From Clostridium sp. (GTDB lineage: Bacteria; Bacillota_I; Bacilli_A; Acholeplasmatales; Anaeroplasmataceae): a stretch of 64,000 nt of DNA. Where the stretch lies: contig CP091735.1 in the NCBI GenBank assembly GCA_022010015.1, positions 1,922,001 through 1,986,000 on the forward strand, read 5' to 3'. Below, piece by piece: positions 57,553-64,000 of this stretch. The position numbers and the translations under genes were made by a program. Under the pieces are notes generated by a model. That model was given only the letters and a program-made list of their open reading frames with translations, was not told where the DNA came from and searched no databases. Numbering within the stretch: position 1 is the stretch's first letter; every line of letters starts with the position of its first letter.

Positions 57553-58687
57553 CAATATTTCCTCAATTCATCATTATTATATACTTTATCAATTATGCCA
57601 CCACCTAGGCATACCTCACCATCATATAAAACAACAGCTTGCCCTGGTGAAACTGCTCTAACCTTTTGAGGATAATAAACCATCATTTGATTGTTGTCTA
57701 ATATTTCTACCATAACATCTTGATCTGGCTGACGATATCTAAATTTTGCCTGATATCTTTTTACCACTAACAGGTACATCTAAAATAAAATTACAATTAG
57801 TTGCAAGACATCTGTCACTATATAAATAAGGATTATCAAAGCCTTGACCAACATACAAATAATTTTTTTCTAAATCTTTGCCAAGAACAAACCAGGCATC
57901 ATTATCACTATCTCCTCTACCACCAATTCCTAGTCCCTTTCTTTGACCAATAGTATAATACATTAAGCCATCATGATTAGCAATTTCTTTACCATCAAGT
58001 GTAACCATTTTTCCTGGCTTTGCTGGAAGATAGTTTTGTAAAAATCTATGAAAGTTTCTTTCACCGATAAAGCAAATTCCTGTTGAATCCTTCTTTTTAG
58101 CTGTAGCAAGATCAAGCGAAGCAGCTATTTCTCTTACCTCAGGCTTAGTTAAATCACCAATTGGAAACATTGAACATTTTAACTGATTCTGGCTAATCAT
58201 ACATAAAAAATATGACTGATCCTTATTAGTGTCTACACCTCTTAATAAGCGACTACCATCAATATCATGTCTTACTCTTGCATAATGTCCCATTGCAATA
58301 TAATCAGCACCTAAACGCATAGCCTCATCCTTAAATGAAGCAAACTTAATATATTTATTGCACATAATATCAGGATTAGGAGTTCTGCCCTGCCTTATAT
58401 TCTTCTATAAAATAAGTGAAGACATTATTCCAATATTCTTCTATAAAATCAATTCGATGGAGCTTCACATTTAATTTTTTTGCAACCGCAACTGCATCCT
58501 GATAGTCTCTTTCTTGAGGACAAACGTCATCATTTAAATCAGGATTTCCTAAAACATCATTATTAGTGGCACTATCCCAATTTCGCATAAACATTGCTTC
58601 AACATCGTACCCAGCCTTTAAAAGTTCATATACTGCAACCGATGAATCAACACCACCAGATAAACCAACTATAACCTTTTTCGCCAC
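57552..58687 (-). CDS. mnmA: tRNA-specific 2-thiouridylase MnmA
   Basis: Adds sulphur to U34 of tRNA. PP-loop VIVGLSGGVDSSVAVYELL, MRNWDS, catalytic Cys in DIMCNKYIKF, second Cys in KKDSTGICFIGERNF, and C-terminal DGLMYYTIGQRKGLGIGG and KVRAVSPGQAVVLYDG. Two breaks: at about 58380 (GGG should be GG to give AGRTPNPDIMC; a rare non-A/T case) and at about 57770. Start ATG 58687; about 375 residues. Stop TGA overlaps the recD2 ATG. Confidence 0.93.
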
Positions 58688-58791
58688 AATATCACCTCAT
58701 AAACTAGATATATCATATCACAAATTAACAAAAATATAAATATTTGTAGAAATATTGTTGCAATTTTGTTATAATTTTTTTGGTGATTATA

Positions 58792-59530
58792 ATGAAACAA
58801 TATGATGATGATTACGAATATGATAACGGCTTTAAGCCTCATGAGGTTAAGCTTAAAAAAACAACTACCCATTCTATAATAGAAATATTCTATTTAGACT
58901 TTTTAAGCTATATTACTATCTCTTTTACAAGAATTTATTTATTTTTTTATCAGCATTTATACGTTGGACTTAAGGTTACTGGCAAAAATATTAAAGGTAA
59001 TAAAAAAAGGTAAAATATTTATTGCTAACCACATTATGAATTCAGATGCCTTCTTCATCCCAGCCAAAACAAGATTTTTGCAAGGTAGATATAACTGTTT
59101 TTGCAATCAAATATGGGCTTTCCAATATTTTTCAAAATATATAAGAATATGTGGTGCAGTGCCAATTCCAACAGATAGACATCTTCTTAAAAAAAGTTTA
59201 ATGATGACACGAAAAAAAATTTTTAAATAAAAAAATGCCAGTATTTTATTTTTTTCCAGAAGCTAAGCTTAATCCCTTTTGTAATCACATAAGACCATTT
59301 GAAAACGGGGCCTTCCATTACGCTTATAAAAACAACGCTGACATAATTCCTATTGTTTTTACATTCCATAAGCCTCGAGGCTATTATAAATTAATCCATA
59401 AAAAAATCGTCCAACTATTAAACTTAATTTCTTACCTATTTATAAAATAAAGGAACAAGAAAATAATAGCAAGACAATTGAAACAGCAAATAAAGAGCTT
59501 CATCAAATAATGAGTGATTATTTTTATTAA
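58792..59530 (+). CDS. plsC: 1-acyl-sn-glycerol-3-phosphate acyltransferase family protein
   Basis: Membrane-bound acyltransferase of phospholipid synthesis. N-terminal MKQYDDDYEYDNGFKPHEVK, a hydrophobic segment (YLDFLSYITISFTRIYLFFY), then IFIANHIMNSDAFF with the catalytic HxxxxD, ICGAVPIPTDRH, and YFFPEAKLNPF (the FPEG-like motif, Gly replaced by Ala) followed by RPFENGAFHYAYK. Three frame breaks at 59005, 59225 and 59430. GGTGAT upstream of ATG 58792. About 245 residues. Convergent with murD. Confidence 0.85.
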
Positions 59531-59546
59531 GAATAGCGACTTCTTT

Positions 59547-60757
59547 TTATAAAGATGGAAAAATTAATTGATTAAATTCATTTCCTCTTTCTATATAGTT
59601 CTTATATTGATCATATGATGCAAACATTGGAGAATACAAAATTGTATTTTTCCTTTTTTTATATTTAACGCTTAAACTAACTGCCGCCTTTAAATCGAAG
59701 CATTTATAAGCTAAGGTATTAAATTCATCAAAAAAATCAAATAACTTATCCTTACTTTCACCATAACAAATAACCAAACTAATTCTATCAAGATATGGTA
59801 ATAAACAATTAAGCTGCTCACCTCTATCATACCCTCCACAAATTAAAATTACCTTATTTAAATTTTTTTAAGTGCTGCAATTGTAGAATAAGGATTGGTA
59901 CTTTTAGCATCATTAATAATATCCCTCCTTATATATTGGGTTCTAAAATCAGCCTTAATAAATTTCCTATATTTGTTATAAAATCCTTTAAAGCTCTTTT
60001 TTTAAAATTATTAGTGTTAAGCAAAGAGCCATAATATTTTTTTATATCGTAGTCAAAATTGATTTTCAATCTTTTTCAAGTTAATTAAAGCCTTGTTTTT
60101 TTAAAAATAAATATAATTATTGTTTAAATAACAATCTGCAAGCATACTCCTTGTCGAAAATGAATATTTTTTTGACCCTTACTTTTTAACTATATCCTTT
60201 AAATATGGCGAATCATAATCATAAATTAAGAAATCATTTTTCGTCTTGATTTATACAAATCATTTCTTTAGCTTCAATATATTTTTTTCAATGACTTATG
60301 ATGATCTAAATGATGTGGCCACAAATTACTCAATATAGCAATTTTTGGCTTAAAGTATTTACATCCTTCAAGCATAAAGCTAGACAATTCACATACATAA
60401 AAAAATCATATTCCTCTAACATTGCAAGACCGAATGGATACCCTATATTTCCACAAGCAACACTATTATCTAAAAAATGATTTATAAGCATTGTAATAGT
60501 TGTTTTACCATTAGTTCCACTTATTGCAATAATATTTTTTTGGTATTATTCGATATATTAATTCAATATCCGAGATAATTTCACCCCTGATATTGATTGA
60601 ATCAAACGGAATTCCTGGACTTTTTTTACAATAAATTTATAATTTTCTCTTATCTCATTTAATTCTAAATAGTCAAAATCTTGATTAAAATTTTTCTAAA
60701 AATTTTTTTCAGCCCATCATTACTTATTCCGTGCCCCAATAAAAGGATATCTTTCAT
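59547..60757 (-). CDS. murD: UDP-N-acetylmuramoylalanine-D-glutamate ligase
   Basis: Adds D-Glu to UDP-MurNAc-L-Ala. MKDILLLGHGISNDGLKK, VKSPGIPFDSI, the ATP loop ISGTNGKTTITMLI, ACGNIGYPFG, NLWPHHLDHH and the C-terminal YSPMFASYDQYKNYIERG are readable, the last being typical of MurD. Broken at least eight times by A/T runs. ATG 60757 overlaps the mraY stop (ATGA). Last gene of the murE-mraY-murD unit. Confidence 0.85.
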
Positions 60758-61648
60758 AAATAATCACCCCAAACTAAGCTTAATATTACTAAAATAAGCT
60801 CCATAAGTATAAATACTAGGTCAACAATCATTTCACTCATTTTGTTTACCTCTAAATGATGATGAAATGGTGCCATTTTAAATATTCTTTTACCTCCACT
60901 TACTTTATAAAATAAAACCTGAATTATTACACTGAGTGTTTCAAAAAAATAACAATTCCATTCATTAATAAAAAAATACCTTTATCGCATTTAAATAAAT
61001 ACATAATGCACAAAAATATGCTCCTAAAAAGAGTGAACCAGTATCTCCCATAAATATATAAGCCTTTGAAATATTAAAATATAAAAAAAGCTAACAAAAC
61101 ACCTAATAAGCTAATATGCATGTAAAAAAAGTGAACCATTAGCTCCTATTATTATAGTAAAAGCAATTCCCATTATTAAACAAATTCCGCATAAAAGTCC
61201 ATCACAGCCATCAGTCAAATTATAGGCATTACTACTACTTATAAAGGCTAATATATATATTCCTAAAACAATAATGCTCTGATTAGCTTTAAATAAAATT
61301 AATGCACTAATAATACTAAATGATATCTCTAATGCTAGCTTTTTGTTTAACACTTAGTCCTAAATTATTTTTTTCGATGACTTTTTAATAAATCATCAAT
61401 AAAACCTATTATATAAAATAGTAAAGCTGGTATAACTACATAATAAAGATGATGATCAATCATAACAAATACAAGTAATGGGATAATAAAAAAATAATTC
61501 CACCCATACTTATCGTACCATTTTTTTCACCTTATGTTCCCTCAATCCAAGCTCTCTTTCATATTGTCTTGAAAAATTTGAAAAAAATTAATTATAAACA
61601 AATATAATAAAATTCCTAAAAAAACAAAAAAATGCTAATATAATTCAT
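60754..61648 (-). CDS. mraY: Phospho-N-acetylmuramoyl-pentapeptide transferase
   Basis: Membrane enzyme that makes lipid I. Evidence: SMGGIIF after a REHKVKNGT block, YIIGFIDDLLKSH (DD motif), SSSNAYNLTDGCDGLLCG (the NLTDGxDGL motif) and the HHH motif KMAPFHHHLEVNKMSE near the C terminus, with many TM helices between. About 298 residues, slightly short. Start ATG 61648, two bases after the murE stop. Broken at least seven times. Confidence 0.85.
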
Positions 61649-61650
61649 AT

Positions 61651-63068
61651 TCAATTTATTAAGGATAGAACATAATCTTTATCATTATGCATAATTTGCA
61701 TATTGTTATAAATTATTTCTTCCTCATTACCCTTACCAAAAATCAATAATACATCATATTCCTTTAGTTTTGCAAAAGCTTTCTTTATTGCTAATTTTCT
61801 ATCTAAAATTATCTCAAAATTATAATTTCCTTTTATTGCTTCTGCAATTTCTAAGCTATCTTCATTTCTAGGATTATCATCACATATAATTACCTCATCA
61901 GCATATTCATTTAATAAATCACCAATTTTAGGTCGCTTTTCCTTTTCTCTATTTCCACCAGCACCACCTACAGCGATTAAACGTCTTGGCGAATCCTTTT
62001 TAAGAATTCTAAGCATTTCTTAAGTGCTGCCGGATTATGTGCATAATCAATCACAATTTTATTATTTTTTTATATTTAATTAATTCCATTCTTCCATTCA
62101 ATGGCTTATATTTACCTAAAAAAATTTCTTAAAATCAAACATATTAAAGCCTAAGCTTTTTTTAATGTAGTAATAAATGCTAAGACATTTATCGTAAAAA
62201 AATCACCATAAAAAAATTTGTTTTTAAAAGCATAATCTTGAATTCTAAAGCAAAGACTTCCATCAATATTATGAATATCAGTAGCCATTATATCAGCTTC
62301 GTTCCTTGTTCCATATGTGTAGCAATCTATATCTAAATATTTGTAAAAAGTTTAAAAAAATTCATCATCATCTGCATTTAAAATTGCTAAACTATTTAAT
62401 TTAATAAAAGGGAACCATTTTTAGTGAATAAATATTCTTCCTTATTTTTTTATGATAATCAAGATGATCAAGACCAAAGCTAGTAAACACTAAACGATAA
62501 AATGTAAGGCCAAGGGTGCGCAGTTGACTAATTCCAATACTACTTATTTCCATAACAATATATTTATACCCTTTATGAATTGCATGTAAAGCATGCCTAT
62601 AGAATAAAGCTATATCAATTGTTGTATTGGATGTTTTATATTCTTCATCAGTATACAAAACGCCGTGTGTTCCAATCCAAAGTGATTTAACTCCCTTATA
62701 ATTTAAAAAATCACTAATTAATTTTGAGGTTGTACTTTTTACCATTTGTTCCAACTACCCCTATTAGTTTTATATATCTAAAAAAACATAACTATAATAA
62801 GCCTTATAAAGCATAGCTTTAGCTTTTCTTATGTTATAAACCAAAAACATAATTAATTAACGGATTGTTTTTTTGACAATCCTGTCCTGATAAATTATTG
62901 TTTTGGCTCCTTTTGCTACTGCTATATTGATATCATCATGATTAATCGCAATAAAAAAACGGAACCACTAATAACCTCATTTACATTAGAAGTAATAAAA
63001 CTAACACAGTGATTATATAATACCTTTTTATGAATATAAGCCTTATTTAATATTGATTTCACCTTCAT
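61651..63068 (-). CDS. murE: UDP-MurNAc-tripeptide synthetase
   Basis: Adds the third stem-peptide residue. N terminus MKVKSILNKAYIHKKVLYNH, NHDDINIAVAKGAKTIIYQD, ATP loop IGVVGTNGKSTTSKLI (five A written where four fit), EISSIGISQLRTLG, SFGLDHLDYHK, RLIAVGGAGGNREKEKRP and IICDDNPRNEDS. The DNPR tetrad is the known mark of meso-diaminopimelate-adding MurE, so the wall is probably DAP type. ATG 63068 has AGGTGAG. About 470 residues; several frame breaks. Confidence 0.87.
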
Positions 63069-63177
63069 TAATATCTCACCTCTAGATAATATGCAATATT
63101 GAAAAAAATAAATATGTTATTTTTAACAATAAATATGGTAAAAATATTAGTATCCTAGAAGAAACGGAGTTGTTATT

Positions 63178-64000
63178 ATGAAGTATCGTATTATTGCCGA
63201 TAGTTCTTGTGACCTAACAAACGATTATTATAAAGATGATGACATCGACTTTAAAGTTGCACCTCTTACAATCCATGTTAAGGATGAAGAATTTGTTGAT
63301 AATGAAAATATTGACGTAAGTAGGATGCTTAAGTCTATGCATAGCTTTAATGGGAAATCGACAACATCATGTCCAGCACCTGGTGAATTTTTAAATTTAT
63401 TTGATGATGATATACATTATAAATTTTTGTGTTACTATCTCAGGAAAAAAATGAGTGGAACATTTAATTGTGCCAATTTTGCAAAAAATCAGGTTGATTC
63501 TAAAGTTCATGTAATCGATTCTAAAGGGAACTGCTGGATCCCTAATTCTAATTGTTAATGAGCTTATAAGACTAATAAAGCTTCAATTACCTTATGAAGA
63601 GATTTGTACAAAAATTGATGAATTTCGTGATCATACAACATTGCTATTTATTTTAAGTGATTTTGATAATATGGTTAAAAACGGCCGAATGAGTAAATTC
63701 ACCTCATTTGTAGCCACAACGCTTAAAATTAAGCCCCTTTGTATTGCTGATGATGGCGATATAAAGATAAAAGAAAAAATTAGAACAATGAAGGCTTGCC
63801 TTAAACGTCTTGTTGAAACAATTGGTGAATTTGGTTCTGATTTCAGTCAAAAGGAATGCATTATATCCCATTGCAAAAAAATGATGAGGATGCAATATTC
63901 TTAAAAAAATGCAATTTGTGAAAAAAATATAATTTTTAAAAAAATGTATCTATTATGCCAATGCGAGGCTTATGCTCATTTTATGCCTTAGAGAAAGGTA
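63178..64000 (+). CDS. DegV family fatty-acid-binding protein (3' end beyond window)
   Basis: DegV/FakB-type protein that presents fatty acids to a kinase for phospholipid synthesis. MKYRIIADSSCDLTNDYYKD is the usual start; STTSCPAPGEFLNLF contains the TS.P motif, and the C-terminal half has MVKNGRMSKFTSFVATTLKI then KPLCIADDGDI and CIISHCKNDEDA. Breaks at about 63440 (in the L-S-S-Y-like segment), 63520 and 63880. Near the right edge the frame reads MPMRGLCSFYALEKG, a typical DegV ending, so only a few residues are missing. ATG 63178 has a GGAG 9 bases upstream. Divergent from murE. Confidence 0.87.

Noticed and set aside
1..64000. TGA recoded as Trp (Mollicutes code)
   Set aside because: TGA ends oppD, mnmA, mraY and the UPF0597 gene exactly at overlaps with the next start, and Trp residues at conserved sites use TGG.

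Overview
The window is strongly AT-rich bacterial DNA with a Bacilli/Firmicutes gene set: an infC-rpmI-rplT operon, an mnmA/recD2/alaS/ruvX/DUF1292/trmR neighbourhood ordered much as in Bacillus subtilis, HPr, lipobox lipoproteins, DegV and mur genes. TGA acts as a stop (it ends oppD, cyuA-like, mraY and mnmA in overlaps with the next start) and TGG encodes Trp, so the code is standard. MurE carries the DNPR motif, which points to a meso-diaminopimelate wall. Large BspA-type leucine-rich-repeat surface proteins suggest a host-associated (gut or mucosal) uncultured member of the Bacilli/Erysipelotrichia sphere; that placement is inference.

Reading note: almost every gene is cut by +/-1 frame breaks, nearly all at A or T runs (extra base in runs of 4, runs of 6 or 8 written as 7, and some losses). 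They hit essential genes such as rpmI, alaS and infC-operon members, so the likeliest cause is homopolymer miscalling in a long-read assembly. Gene spans below join the pieces across these breaks. Start and stop positions were read from the sequence, but exact protein lengths are uncertain by a few residues.

Layout. 1-21.2 kb (all minus strand) reads from right to left as one long transcription unit: an InlB-like lipoprotein, oppA, oppB, oppC, oppD, oppF, a small membrane protein, a giant subtilase/Fn3/Big2/LRR lipoprotein, then three related lipoproteins. 21.5-29.8 kb holds a small lipoprotein and a second giant subtilase-LRR protein paralogous to the first. 29.8-39.9 kb has two very large repeat lipoproteins, one with Ig-like repeats and a PPC-like end and one with InlB B-repeats, GLUG motifs and a Ser-rich linker. 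Together this is a 40 kb surface island in which lactocepin-like proteases sit beside a complete oligopeptide importer: extracellular proteolysis coupled to peptide uptake.

40.3-43.8 kb: an M42 aminopeptidase, a structured noncoding RNA with its own promoter and terminator, a small membrane protein, and the translation operon infC-rpmI-rplT with an L20-type leader, a probable AUU start and an L20 fused to a Rho-N-like domain. 43.8-46.5 kb: a four-gene ABC exporter operon with two secreted/anchored unknowns. 46.5-50.1 kb: HPr, a small unknown, Mrp, a UPF0597 cysteine desulfidase, membrane proteins. 50.1-58.7 kb: trmR, DUF1292, ruvX, alaS, an XRE regulator, recD2, mnmA. 58.7-64 kb: plsC, murE-mraY-murD, and degV running off the right edge. 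No rRNA, tRNA, CRISPR, prophage or transposase was seen.
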